A stretch of 64,000 nucleotides of DNA from Pseudarthrobacter equi (GTDB lineage Bacteria; Actinomycetota; Actinomycetes; Actinomycetales; Micrococcaceae). Positions 1-8,501 of the stretch are shown piece by piece (within the stretch, counting starts at the first letter, position 1; each line of letters starts with the position of its first letter). Below the pieces are notes generated by a model, which was given only the letters and a program-made list of their open reading frames with translations, was not told where the DNA came from and made no database searches. Location: the NCBI RefSeq assembly GCF_900105535.1, contig NZ_LT629779.1, positions 4,092,001 to 4,156,000 of the forward strand. The letters are read 5' to 3'. The position numbers and the translations under genes were made by a program.

Positions 1-1
1 C

Positions 2-223
2 GGCTCGTCTTACTGGACGAAGCTCGAGGTAGTCAACGTGACAGGGGCGGGAGATTCCCTGGAAGCCAACGTTCTTTTGCAGACACGACAGGATGCCGGA
101 CATGGAGTCGATGGACAAACCTGTTCCAATTGGCGAATCACCTACACCATCGTGTGGGACGGAGCAGCTTGGCGCATAGCCGGAACTTCCTTGCCTCACG
201 GCAAGCCCCAACCCTGCAGCTAG
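2..223 (+). CDS. C-terminal part of an NTF2/SnoaL-like protein (5' end outside window)
   Basis: The frame is open from the left edge of the window to a TAG at 221-223, so this is the last 73 codons of a longer gene. The stretch WRITYTIVWDGAAWRIAG and the final short basic/proline tail resemble the C-terminal strands of small actinobacterial NTF2-fold proteins, but too little is visible to name a family. Two Cys are present (CSNW and the penultimate residue). A strong hairpin terminator follows about 80 bases after the stop. The function is unknown; the NTF2-like assignment is an inference from the strand pattern only. Confidence 0.6.
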   Translation, partial: GSSYWTKLEVVNVTGAGDSLEANVLLQTRQDAGHGVDGQTCSNWRITYTIVWDGAAWRIAGTSLPHGKPQPCS

Positions 224-300
224 GACTGCCGTCCTCGGGAATCACAGCGCCGACGGGGCAGCGGCGGCAGCTTGGGAAAAGCTGCAGCGCGAACAAAAGA

Positions 301-341
301 GCGGACGACGGCGGGTGGGCACCCGCCGTCGTCCGCTTCTT
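301..341. terminator. Strong hairpin terminator between convergent genes
   Basis: A perfect 16-bp inverted repeat (arms 301-316 and 321-336, arm GCGGACGACGGCGGGT) encloses a 4-base loop and is followed by TTCTTT. It lies between the plus-strand gene ending at 223 and the minus-strand gene ending at 360, so it probably serves both directions. Confidence 0.9.
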
Positions 342-359
342 TAGCTCTGACGCTTCAGG

Positions 360-512
360 TCAGGCGTTGGTTTTACGTTTCAGCCAGCCCCATACGGCCG
401 TGGCGACGAACAGGACCAGGCCGATGATGGCCAGCCACAGCAGTCCCTTCACCACGAATCCGAGGACGGAGAGGACAAGCCAGATGATAAGCAATGTGAT
501 GATAATTCCCAT
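360..512 (-). CDS. Tiny hydrophobic membrane protein, 50 aa
   Basis: The minus-strand frame runs from ATG at 512 to TGA at 360. The product starts MGIIITLLIIWLVLSVLGF, has a second hydrophobic segment around residues 22-42 (GLLWLAIIGLVLFVATAVWG) and ends KRKTNA. This gives two transmembrane helices in a hairpin with a basic tail, a type of small inner-membrane protein common in Arthrobacter-like genomes. No enzyme motif is present and the role is unknown. Its 3' end abuts the shared terminator, which supports it as a real transcription unit. A weak GAGGG lies upstream at greater than usual distance, so the start is moderately certain. Confidence 0.7.
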   Translation of the reverse strand: MGIIITLLIIWLVLSVLGFVVKGLLWLAIIGLVLFVATAVWGWLKRKTNA

Positions 513-563
513 ACGGGAAGCTTAGGCCCTCTGAGCAGCGGAAACGGGCACCAACTCACATCA

Positions 564-587
564 TGAAGTACTTGGCCTCCGGGTGGT
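564..587. repeat. 24-bp direct repeat, left copy (metH 3'-end-like)
   Basis: These 24 bases are identical to 1567-1590, which encode the last residues of MetH (HPEAKYF). On the minus strand the left copy also reads in frame as NHPEAKYFMM followed by TGA at 558-556. The repeat pair brackets the alpha/beta hydrolase gene at 718-1542. Confidence 0.85.
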
Positions 588-717
588 TGGACCGCGTCAG
601 GAAGTAACGGGCTGGATCGGCACAGCCTTGAAGGTCATAGTGGGAGGATCCTTGGGATTCGTTGTTTCCCGTGGATAGTCTGGGACTAACGCCACCCGAC
701 GGAGGGTCAGTGAGAAT

Positions 718-1542
718 GTGATCGAAGCAGTTGCTGCGGTAATCGGCCGGAACAACGTGACCATATCCGGGCGGGATGATGGGCCCGTGATGATGTTTGC
801 CCACGGTTTTGGCTGCGACCAGGCGATGTGGCGGAAGCTGCGGCCCTATTTCGCTGATGATTACCGGCTGGTGCTTTTCGACCATGTGGGTGCAGGACAC
901 TCGGATATCAGCGCCTATGACTGGGAGAAGTACGGGTCCCTCAACGGGTACGCCTCGGACCTGCTGGAGATCTGCGCCGCCCTTGAACTGGAGGACGTCA
1001 TCCTGGTGGGCCACAGTGTCAGCACGATGATCGCCGTGTCCGCCGCAGTACAGGACCCCAACCGTTTCTCCCACCTGGTCCTGCTTGCTCCTTCGCCGCG
1101 CCATACGGATGACCCGTACGACGGTTACGTGGGCGGGTTCTCGCGGGAAGACATCGAGGGCCTGCTGGCATCCCTGGACAGCAACTATTTCGCCTGGGCC
1201 GCGGCCTTGGCGCCCATGGTCATGGGCAACCCGCAAGAGCCGGACTTGGCGGAAGACCTGCGGGCCAGCTTCTGCCGGACAGATCCGACCATCGCACGGC
1301 ATTTCGCCGGGGTAACCTTTTTCTCCGATACCCGGCCTGAACTGAGAAAGGTGCGCACCAGCTGCCTGATTCTGCAGTGCTCGGACGATCGGCTTGCCCC
1401 GCCGGAAGTGGGCGCCTACCTGCACAAGAATCTGGAACACAGCACCCTGGTGCAGCTTCAGGCCACCGGGCACTGCCCCCACCTCAGCGCTCCGGAGGAA
1501 ACGGCCCGGGCGATTCTGCAGTACCTCGACACCCGCTCGTGA
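718..1542 (+). CDS. RsbQ/D14/KAI2-type alpha/beta hydrolase
   Basis: This is a 274-aa alpha/beta-hydrolase of the RsbQ family, the bacterial relatives of the plant karrikin/strigolactone receptors KAI2 and D14. The nucleophile is Ser100 in VGHSVSTM, the acid is Asp223 or 224 in CSDDRLAP, and the histidine is His252 in TGHCPHLSAP, so the triad is complete. The oxyanion-loop HGFG motif is at residues 29-32. Length fits the family (about 270 aa). GTG at 718 is supported by GGAGGG at 701-706. In Bacillus, RsbQ works with the PAS-phosphatase RsbP in energy-stress signalling. No RsbP-like partner lies nearby, so this is an orphan and its ligand is unknown. It is convergent with metH and flanked by a 24-bp repeat. 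Confidence 0.85.
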   Translation: MIEAVAAVIGRNNVTISGRDDGPVMMFAHGFGCDQAMWRKLRPYFADDYRLVLFDHVGAGHSDISAYDWEKYGSLNGYASDLLEICAALELEDVILVGHSVSTMIAVSAAVQDPNRFSHLVLLAPSPRHTDDPYDGYVGGFSREDIEGLLASLDSNYFAWAAALAPMVMGNPQEPDLAEDLRASFCRTDPTIARHFAGVTFFSDTRPELRKVRTSCLILQCSDDRLAPPEVGAYLHKNLEHSTLVQLQATGHCPHLSAPEETARAILQYLDTRS

Positions 1543-1558
1543 CGGCCGCCGCCGGCCG

Positions 1559-4500
1559 TCACACCTTGAAGTACTTGGCCTCCGGGTGGTGGAACACGAA
1601 CGCGTCCGTGGACTGTTCCGGGTGCAGCATCAGCTCGTCGCTGAGGATCACGCCCATCCGCTCCGGCTTGAGGAGTTCCACCACCTTGCGGCGGTCCTCC
1701 ATATCCGGGCAGGCGGGGTAGCCCAGCGAGAACCGGGCGCCGCGGTAGTCGAGTTTGAACAGGCCGGCCTTGTCCTTGGGTTCCTCGGCGGCGAAGCCCA
1801 GTTCCTTGCGGATCCGGGAGTGCCAGAACTCAGCCAGGGACTCGGTGAGCTGCATGACCAGGCCGTTGAGCTCGTAGTAGTCGCGGTACTGGTTGGCGGC
1901 GAACATCTTGGAGGTGAACTCCTCGATCTTCGAGCCGGCAGTGACCAGCTGTACCGGCAGCACGTCAATCTGGCCCGACTCGCGGGAGCGGACAAAGTCG
2001 GCCAGGCAGAGGTGCCGGTCGCGGCGCTGGCGCGGGAAGTTGAAACGCAGCCGCTCGGTGCCGATGGGGCCGCCTGAACCGCCGTCCGGGGCGAGCAGGC
2101 CAGCGGTGCCGAGGACGCCGTCGCGGTCTTCGCCGTGGTGCAGCACCACCACGTCCTCGCCTTCGGTGACCACCGGGAAGTAGCCGTACGCCACGGAGGC
2201 GTCTAGCATCCCCTCGCCGAGGATGCGGTCCAGCCAGTAGCGCAGGCGCGGCCGGCCTTCGCGTTCCACCAGTTCCTCGTAGGAGGCGCCGTCCTCGCCG
2301 CGGCCGGGCTTAAGGCCCCACTGGCCCATGAAGGTGGCGCGCTCGTCCAGGAAGCTGGCGTAGTCGTTCAGGGCAACGCCGCGCACAATGCGGGTGCCCC
2401 AGAACGGCGGCGCGGGCACCGCGTTGTCAGTTACGACGTCGGACCGGCCGGGCATTGCCTCGGGCTCGGTCACGGTGAACCTGGGCCCGCCCTGGTGGAT
2501 GCGCTTCTTCAGCGGCGGCAGGCCCACGGCGTCCGGGTCCTCGCCGCGGGCCACGCGGACCAGCGGTTCCATCAGCGCCAGGCCCTCGAACGCGTCCTTG
2601 GCGTAGCGGACGGTGCCTTCGAACTGCTCGGCGAGGTCCTGCTCCACGTAGGCGCGGGTGAGGGCGGCGCCGCCCAGGATGACGGGCCATTTCTTCGCCA
2701 GGCCGCGGGTCTGCAGCTCGGCGAGGTTGTCCTTCATCACCACGGTGGACTTCACCAGCAGCCCGGACATGCCGATCACGTCGGCGTCGTGTTCCTCGGC
2801 GGCGGCGATGATCTCGGCGATGCCTTGCTTGATGCCGATGTTGATGACGATGTAGCCGTTGTTGGTGAGGATGATGTCCACCAGGTTCTTGCCGATGTCG
2901 TGCACGTCGCCGCGGACGGTGGCGATCACCATGGTGCCCTTGCCCGAGGAGTCCGACTTCTCCATGTGCGGCTCCAGCAGGGCCACTGCATTCTTCATCA
3001 CTTCGGCGGACTGCAGCACGAATGGCAGCTGCATCTCGCCGGCGCCGAACCGCTCACCCACCACCTTCATGCCTTCAAGGAGCTGGTCGTTGATGATGGA
3101 CAGCGGGCTCATGCCTTCGCTGCGGGCCAGGTCCAGGTCCGCTTCCAGGCCTTTGCCCTCGCCGTCGATGATGCGGCGCTGCAGGCGTTCGCCGGTGGGC
3201 AGCGCGGCGAGTTCCGCGGCGCGCTGGTCCTTCAGCGCTGCGGTGTCGACGCCGGCGAACAGGTCCAGCATGATGGCCAGGGGGTCGTAGGTGACGTTGC
3301 CGTCGGCGTCGTATTCTCGGCGGTCGTAGACGAGGTCCAGGGCCACCTTGCGCTGCTCCTCCGGGAGGGAGGCGAGAGGGACGATCTTGGCGGCGTCGAT
3401 GATGCCGCTGGTGAGGCCGGCCTGGACGGCTTCGTGCAGGAACACGGAGTTGAGCACCATGCGCGCTGCCGGGTTCAGGCCGAAGGAGACGTTGGAGACG
3501 CCGAGGGTGGTGTTGATGCCGGGGTACTTGGTGGTGATCTGGCGGATGGCCTCGATGGTTTCGATGCCGTCGCGGCGGGTTTCCTCCTGGCCGGTGGCGA
3601 CAGGGAAGGTGAGGGCGTCCACGATGATGTCCTCGACGCGCATGCCCCAGTCCCCCACCAGGGAGTCCACCAGGCGGGAGGCGATGGCCACCTTGCCGTC
3701 GGTGGTGCGGGCCTGGCCCTGTTCGTCGATGGTCAGGGCAATCACGGCAGTGCCGTGTTCCTTGACCAGCGGCATGATGCGGGCGAAGCGGCTGGTGGGG
3801 CCGTCGCCGTCCTCGTAGTTGACGGAGTTGACCACCGGGCGGCCGCCGATGAGCTCGAGTCCAGCCTGCAGGACGGGCGGTTCCGTGGAGTCGATGACCA
3901 GCGGGAGGGTGGAGGCCGACGCGAAACGGGAGACGATCTCCTTGATGTCCGCGACGCCGTCGCGCCCCACGTAGTCGATGCAGACGTCCAGCAGGTGCGC
4001 ACCCACGCGAACCTGCTCGCGGGCGATGTCCACGCAGTCGTCCCAGCGCTCTTCGAGCATGGCCTGGCGGAACGCCTTCGAGCCGTTGGCGTTGGTGCGC
4101 TCACCGATGGCCAGGTAGGCGGACTCCTGGTCGAAGTTCACGTGGTGGTAGAGGGAGGCAATGCCGGCTTCGCGCTCTGTGGGCGTGCGTGCGGTCTGTG
4201 TTTTGGCGCTACTTGCCGCCGTGGAAATCGTGTCGGTGCCTTCTGTGCCGACCTTCTGCTGCGTGCGGAAGGGCTCAAGACGTTCGACGACGGCGGCCAG
4301 GTGCTCCGGCGTCGTGCCGCAGCAGCCGCCCACCAGGCCGAGGCCGAATTCGCGGACGAACTGTTCGTGGGCGGTGGCGAGTTCGCTAGGGGTGAGGGGG
4401 TAGTGCGCGCCGTTCGGGCCGAGGACGGGCAGGCCGGCGTTGGGCATGCAGGCGATGGCCACGGTGGACTGCTTGGAGAGGTGGCGGAGGTGCTCGCTCA

Positions 4501-5239
4501 TCTCGTCCGGGCCGGTGGCGCAGTTCAGGCCGATGGCGTCCACGCCGAGCGGTTCCAGGGCGGTGAGCGCGGCGCCGATTTCGGAGCCCATGAGCATGGT
4601 TCCGGTGGTTTCGACCGTCACCTCCACGAAGATGGGGAGGCGGATTCCCTTGGAGACGATGGCCTGTTTGCAGCCGTTGACGGCGGCCTTGGTCTGAAGG
4701 AGGTCCTGGCTGGTTTCGATGAGGAACGCGTCCGCGCCGCCGTCGATGAGGCCTTCTGCCTGCAGCGCGAAGGTCTGCTTGAGGTGTTCGTAGGTGGTGT
4801 GGCCGAGGCTGGGGAGCTTGGTGCCGGGGCCCATGGAGCCGAGGACCCAGCGCATCCGGCCGTCGGTTTCCTCTGCAGCTTCGGCGCGTTCGCGGGCGAT
4901 CCGGGCGCCCTTTTGTGCCAGCTCTTCGATGCGGTCATCGATGCCGTAATCGGAGAGGTTGGACCAGTTGGCACCGAACGTGTTGGTTTCCACGGCGTCG
5001 ATGCCGGCGGCGAAGTAGGCGTCGTGGATGTCCGCGAGGACGTCCGGGCGGGTGTCGTTGAGGATCTCGTTACAGCCTTCGAGGCCCTGGAAGTCATCCT
5101 CAAGCGACAGGTCCCGGCCCTGAAGCATGGTGCCCATGGCCCCGTCTGCAATGACGACCCTGTGGTTGACCGCGTCCAGGAGCGCCTGCGCGCGGACGGG
5201 ACGGGCGACGGAGTCAACATCTAGCGCAAAACGAGGCAT
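1559..5239 (-). CDS. metH: B12-dependent methionine synthase
   Basis: This 1226-aa enzyme transfers a methyl group from methyl-tetrahydrofolate via cobalamin to homocysteine. The four modules appear in order. The homocysteine-binding barrel (about 20-330) carries zinc cysteines in GLNCATG and VGGCCGTTPE. The pterin-binding barrel (about 365-640) carries AIGERTNANGSKAFR. The cobalamin cap and Rossmann domain (about 660-900) carries the axial-ligand motif DVHDIGKN, and the AdoMet-binding activation domain forms the C-terminal 300 residues. The length is normal (E. coli MetH 1227). Upstream, 5240-5477 holds no recognisable cobalamin riboswitch. The last codons (HHPEAKYFKV) fall in the 24-bp repeat shared with 564-587. 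Confidence 0.98.
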   Translation of the reverse strand: MPRFALDVDSVARPVRAQALLDAVNHRVVIADGAMGTMLQGRDLSLEDDFQGLEGCNEILNDTRPDVLADIHDAYFAAGIDAVETNTFGANWSNLSDYGIDDRIEELAQKGARIARERAEAAEETDGRMRWVLGSMGPGTKLPSLGHTTYEHLKQTFALQAEGLIDGGADAFLIETSQDLLQTKAAVNGCKQAIVSKGIRLPIFVEVTVETTGTMLMGSEIGAALTALEPLGVDAIGLNCATGPDEMSEHLRHLSKQSTVAIACMPNAGLPVLGPNGAHYPLTPSELATAHEQFVREFGLGLVGGCCGTTPEHLAAVVERLEPFRTQQKVGTEGTDTISTAASSAKTQTARTPTEREAGIASLYHHVNFDQESAYLAIGERTNANGSKAFRQAMLEERWDDCVDIAREQVRVGAHLLDVCIDYVGRDGVADIKEIVSRFASASTLPLVIDSTEPPVLQAGLELIGGRPVVNSVNYEDGDGPTSRFARIMPLVKEHGTAVIALTIDEQGQARTTDGKVAIASRLVDSLVGDWGMRVEDIIVDALTFPVATGQEETRRDGIETIEAIRQITTKYPGINTTLGVSNVSFGLNPAARMVLNSVFLHEAVQAGLTSGIIDAAKIVPLASLPEEQRKVALDLVYDRREYDADGNVTYDPLAIMLDLFAGVDTAALKDQRAAELAALPTGERLQRRIIDGEGKGLEADLDLARSEGMSPLSIINDQLLEGMKVVGERFGAGEMQLPFVLQSAEVMKNAVALLEPHMEKSDSSGKGTMVIATVRGDVHDIGKNLVDIILTNNGYIVINIGIKQGIAEIIAAAEEHDADVIGMSGLLVKSTVVMKDNLAELQTRGLAKKWPVILGGAALTRAYVEQDLAEQFEGTVRYAKDAFEGLALMEPLVRVARGEDPDAVGLPPLKKRIHQGGPRFTVTEPEAMPGRSDVVTDNAVPAPPFWGTRIVRGVALNDYASFLDERATFMGQWGLKPGRGEDGASYEELVEREGRPRLRYWLDRILGEGMLDASVAYGYFPVVTEGEDVVVLHHGEDRDGVLGTAGLLAPDGGSGGPIGTERLRFNFPRQRRDRHLCLADFVRSRESGQIDVLPVQLVTAGSKIEEFTSKMFAANQYRDYYELNGLVMQLTESLAEFWHSRIRKELGFAAEEPKDKAGLFKLDYRGARFSLGYPACPDMEDRRKVVELLKPERMGVILSDELMLHPEQSTDAFVFHHPEAKYFKV
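1567..1590. repeat. 24-bp direct repeat, right copy (inside metH 3' end)
   Basis: Identical to 564-587. This copy is the functional 3' end of metH; the left copy lies about 1 kb beyond it, past the hydrolase gene. Confidence 0.85.
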
Positions 5240-5477
5240 CTCAACAGGTTACGTGTGGGGGCTGACACGTTTCGCTGTGTGTCTGAGTGCTACGGCGGGG
5301 GTGGTTTTGGAGTCTGCCCCTTCAGACGAGTCGGTCAACTGCCAGGGTCAACGTCCAAGTGCCAAAGCGAGTTGCGTGTAAAAGGCGCTGATCGCATGTA
5401 GGTTTTTGCTTCACAGCTTGAAATTGATTCTGGCACGCAGACGTGACCAGCTACAGCGGCCTTACTGGGGGTAGGAC

Positions 5478-6569
5478 ATGGAATTCGCGGAAAAGCTTTC
5501 GGCTCTGGCGGCAAAGGTGCGGCAGCAGCGGGGTGTAATCCAAACCGAAGAGGCAACGAAGAACGCCTTCGTTATGCCTTTCATCTCGACGATTCTGGGC
5601 TATGACGTCTTCAACCCGTTGGAGGTTGTCCCTGAGTTCATTGCAGACGTGGGGCTGAAGAAGGGCGAGAAGATCGACTACGCGATCGTCAAAGATGGTG
5701 AAGTCCAGATCCTGATCGAGTGCAAGAAATCGACCGAGCCCGTGAAAATCGAGCATGCTTCCCAGCTTTTCCGGTACTTCGCGGTGACCAATGCTCGCAT
5801 TGCAATCCTGACCAATGGTGAGGTCTACCAGTTCTTCACTGACCTGGACGCGCCAAACCGCATGGATGCAAAACCGTTCCTCGTGCTGGACCTGAACGAC
5901 ATCGACCAGTCGTTGATTCCTGAACTCCAAAAACTGTCCAAAGACGTCTTCGACCTGGATTCGATCATCAGCGCTGCCGGAGAACTGAAGTACATCGGCG
6001 AACTCAAGCGAACGCTCGCAGCGCAGTTCAAGGAACCAGAGGATGAGTGGGTCAAGTTCCTGACGACAAGGGTTTACACGGGCCCCTACACGCAAAAGGT
6101 TCGGGAGCAATTCACCACCCTGGTCTCCAAAGCGACTAAGCAATTCCTCAATGACCAGGTCAACGAGCGGCTGAAGAAAGCTCTTGGCAACCCTGGGTTT
6201 CCGCAGACTGAGGAGACAGCCATCCCCACTGCTGTCACCAGCACACCGGTCGCGGAAGCGGATCTTGCGGAGGTTGACGCGCTTGAAACAACGCTTGAGG
6301 AAATTGAGGGCTACCAGATCGTGCGCGCGATCGTCTGCAGCGAGGTAAAGCCCGTACGGATCGCGCAGCGCGACGCAAAGTCCTACTTCGCAGTGCTCCT
6401 GGACGATAACAATCGCAAGCCGATTGCCCGCCTGCACTTCAATCGGACGCAGAAGTACATCGGGATCTTCGACGACAACAAAGAAGAGACCCGCGTTCCC
6501 ATCAACTCGCTTGAGGAGATCTACGAGCACACTGAGGCACTTCGAGCGACCGTCAAGAGTTACCTGTGA
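5478..6569 (+). CDS. Stand-alone HsdR-N-type PD-(D/E)XK nuclease
   Basis: This 363-aa protein matches the family of stand-alone proteins carrying the type I restriction enzyme R-subunit N-terminal domain (COG4748/PF13588 type). The nuclease core is visible at about residues 60-85: GEKIDYAIVKDG supplies the Asp and ILIECKKS the E-x-K, preceded by the glutamate-containing helix VVPEFIADVG. A second conserved C-terminal domain (about 275-363) contains RDAKSYFAVLLDDNNRKP and RLHFNRTQKYIGIFD. There is no helicase or methylase partner. It overlaps the next gene by four bases (GTGA), which implies translational coupling. The family is common in defence islands; the actual target is unknown. ATG at 5478 is preceded by GGGGGTAGG. 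Confidence 0.8.
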   Translation: MEFAEKLSALAAKVRQQRGVIQTEEATKNAFVMPFISTILGYDVFNPLEVVPEFIADVGLKKGEKIDYAIVKDGEVQILIECKKSTEPVKIEHASQLFRYFAVTNARIAILTNGEVYQFFTDLDAPNRMDAKPFLVLDLNDIDQSLIPELQKLSKDVFDLDSIISAAGELKYIGELKRTLAAQFKEPEDEWVKFLTTRVYTGPYTQKVREQFTTLVSKATKQFLNDQVNERLKKALGNPGFPQTEETAIPTAVTSTPVAEADLAEVDALETTLEEIEGYQIVRAIVCSEVKPVRIAQRDAKSYFAVLLDDNNRKPIARLHFNRTQKYIGIFDDNKEETRVPINSLEEIYEHTEALRATVKSYL

Positions 6570-7231
6570 GCGCGCCTCCAACCGACATGGATCGGCTACT
6601 CGTCGCAATTGCGGCGATACCAGCGCCGTGGAAAGAATGGCCCGGCGGATATCCCAACCGCTTGGACCTAGCGTTGGTGGACGCTGTCATGTCTATCCGT
6701 TTCCGTTATGGCCGTGAGCGCAGTGACGGTACTTGGACTGGTGCACGTGGCGCAGTACTGCGCTACCAGAGTCACTCCGAGCATGTGGCGCCCGCGGACA
6801 AGATGCAGAACCTAGCGCGCCAGAACCCAGTCGCCTTTGAAAGGATTCTCAACAGACAAAAGGTGCATGCAGGGACGACCAAAGCGTTTGCGATCGTGGA
6901 AGCAGCCAAGAACTTCTTATCAGCGGGAGTGACTTTGCCGGAGCACCTTAATCCCGCCAGCGATGCTCATAGAAAGCTCTACACAGGCGTTTCAGGTCTC
7001 GGCATAGTCACGTGGGAGTACCTAACGATGCTCCTTAGCCATGACGGCGTGAAGGCAGACACCTGGATCACAGAATTCGTTGGGAGAGCCATCGGGCGGC
7101 GAATTTCGTCTGAAGCTGCCGGCGGGCTTGTTAAGGAAGCGGCTCAGAAATTGGGCGTGAACGAAAAGACGCTCGACCATGCCATATGGGGTTACGCCAG
7201 TGCCACCGGGCTGAAGGATATGGCCGCCTAG
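6566..7231 (+). CDS. HhH-GPD-like protein coupled to the nuclease
   Basis: This is a 221-aa protein starting at GTG 6566, overlapping the upstream stop by four bases. Around residues 140-175 it reads YTGVSGLGIVTWEYLTMLL and then GVKADTWITEFV. This follows the helix-hairpin-helix plus Asp layout of HhH-GPD DNA glycosylases (GLG hairpin, then D-x-x-I-x-x-F). The usual catalytic Lys of bifunctional enzymes and the C-terminal Fe-S cysteines are absent, so it may be monofunctional or only DNA-binding. The N-terminal half is charged and does not match a family I can name. Pairing with a nuclease suggests recognition or excision of altered bases followed by cleavage; that is inference. The family call is based on motif shape, not on a search. 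Confidence 0.6.
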   Translation: MSAPPTDMDRLLVAIAAIPAPWKEWPGGYPNRLDLALVDAVMSIRFRYGRERSDGTWTGARGAVLRYQSHSEHVAPADKMQNLARQNPVAFERILNRQKVHAGTTKAFAIVEAAKNFLSAGVTLPEHLNPASDAHRKLYTGVSGLGIVTWEYLTMLLSHDGVKADTWITEFVGRAIGRRISSEAAGGLVKEAAQKLGVNEKTLDHAIWGYASATGLKDMAA

Positions 7232-7450
7232 TTGTCATGATTATGCCCTCACGTACACATGCCTCTTACCTATAGGCAGTCCACTGAATATTGACATCCT
7301 CGAAAAATGGCAACCTCAACAACGATTGCTCGTAGCTGCATTTTCAGCCGGTGGAGAGGGACAGCGGCCCCGTCGCTCGCTTAGAATCCATCCCATAGAG
7401 TGGGCGACGGAGCTAGCCGACGCGCCGGCTGTGGTCTAACAGGGGGAAAA

Positions 7451-7984
7451 TTGACTCGCACACCAGCAGAGATTGCCGAAAGCCTCTACGCCCGGTTTGA
7501 GGACTCAAGCGCAGACTTTCAGCAGGAGCTATACCCATACAACAGCGGGCGGATCGTCAGCTACCCGGCGGCAAAACAGAAAGTGGACGCGGCCCTGTCC
7601 GCATTTGCCGCTGCGTTAGGCTCCGAGCAGGAGGAGTCCCTGGCCGTAGCAGGTTGTGCTTCCCAATCGCGTGAGGGTCAGCAGGAATGTGAATTGGTTG
7701 TATTCACTTACGGTCTGCTGCTTCACGCGTCCTTCTCGCTTGATGCCGATGCTGGGGCAGGGCACCCTGAAGTGCAAATCATTCCGCGCAGTAGTCTCGT
7801 ATCCCTGAGCATAAAAGCAGCATCCCCGTACAACCAGCCTACCCGGCCAGACCGACTGCAGTTTAGCGCTGTATACGAAAACGGGCTTGTTCTTGACTTT
7901 CCACTCAAAGGGAATCGGGCAAACAACGAAAGCATTCTAGGGAACGTCCTTGATTTACTGAGGACGGATTTGAAGAACAAGTAG
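7451..7984 (+). CDS. Hypothetical protein, 177 aa
   Basis: TTG at 7451 is chosen because AGGGGG sits directly before it (7441-7446); an in-frame ATG at 7400 has no ribosome binding site. The product (MTRTPAEIAESLYARFEDSS...) is soluble, mixed alpha/beta and mildly acidic, with no signal peptide, TM helix or recognisable catalytic motif. The C-terminal half (PDRLQFSAVYENGLVLDFP, then a final basic helix) looks like a small beta-rich domain. It lies alone between the nuclease pair and the toxin-antitoxin pair, facing the latter. I do not recognise a family. Base composition is visibly less GC-rich than metH, in keeping with the accessory nature of this stretch. Confidence 0.6.
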   Translation: MTRTPAEIAESLYARFEDSSADFQQELYPYNSGRIVSYPAAKQKVDAALSAFAAALGSEQEESLAVAGCASQSREGQQECELVVFTYGLLLHASFSLDADAGAGHPEVQIIPRSSLVSLSIKAASPYNQPTRPDRLQFSAVYENGLVLDFPLKGNRANNESILGNVLDLLRTDLKNK

Positions 7985-8048
7985 GCAGAATATTAAAGAA
8001 GTTCTACCCTTCCCGCTGACTCGTTGGGACTTCAAGCCGTTGGCGTTT

Positions 8049-8501
8049 CTATGCAGCCAGCTTTACGGGTCTTGCCCGCCAGTGAGTCGTATCCACTTCG
8101 AAAACGGTAAAGTGCTGACGTGATTGCCTACCGCCATGGTGGAATTTGAAGCCCCTGGACTCGTCGCCCCAGTTCTCCAAGGCGAGGACCAGTCCGGACA
8201 CGAGAGTACCGGTCAGCATAGCGATCCATGGCAGGCCTCCGACTCCGTGAACCCCCTTGTAACCCATCCATCGAATCCCGTTGTCATACAGTCCCCGGAG
8301 TTCCTTGGGTGTAGTCAGTTGATTCTTGTCCTCCGTGATGATTGCGTCAAAGGCTTGCTCCGCGAGGATCGGAAACAAATCCGTGTCCTTGGTGGACACC
8401 AGTTCCAATTCCGTACTTGATACGAACGTGTGATCCTTGTAGATGCCCGCAAGAGTGCTCACGATTCGCGGTGACACGCACTCGTCCAGAAAAAATTTCA
8501 T
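8049..8501 (-). CDS. VapC45-type PIN-like toxin
   Basis: This 150-aa protein has the PIN-like start MKFFLDECVSPRIV (acidic Asp6, Glu7) and a second acidic cluster DAIITEDKN (Asp52, Glu57, Asp58), as in the VapC45/Mut7-C class of PIN ribonucleases. Pairing with an upstream antitoxin carrying an N-terminal MerR-like and C-terminal DUF433-like region matches the M. tuberculosis Rv2018-Rv2019 (VapBC45) arrangement. The start codon overlaps the antitoxin stop by four bases. It probably cleaves RNA when released from the antitoxin; the target is unknown. The C-terminal 40 residues (HHGGRQSRQHFTVFEV) are rich in His/Arg and could help bind RNA. Confidence 0.8.
   Translation of the reverse strand: MKFFLDECVSPRIVSTLAGIYKDHTFVSSTELELVSTKDTDLFPILAEQAFDAIITEDKNQLTTPKELRGLYDNGIRWMGYKGVHGVGGLPWIAMLTGTLVSGLVLALENWGDESRGFKFHHGGRQSRQHFTVFEVDTTHWRARPVKLAA

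Noticed and set aside
664..687. GTTT-N14-GGGACT as a SigB-like promoter for the RsbQ-like gene
   Set aside because: Attractive for a stress-signalling gene, but the -10 departs from GGGTAT and a single match in GC-rich DNA is weak.
2495..5224. Very long open frame antisense to metH (plus strand)
   Set aside because: It is a high-GC shadow of metH: Val/Gly/His-rich, no ribosome binding site, no family resemblance, while metH is complete on the other strand.
5240..5477. Cobalamin riboswitch upstream of metH
   Set aside because: Looked for a B12-box-like element on the minus strand and found none; the region is also short.
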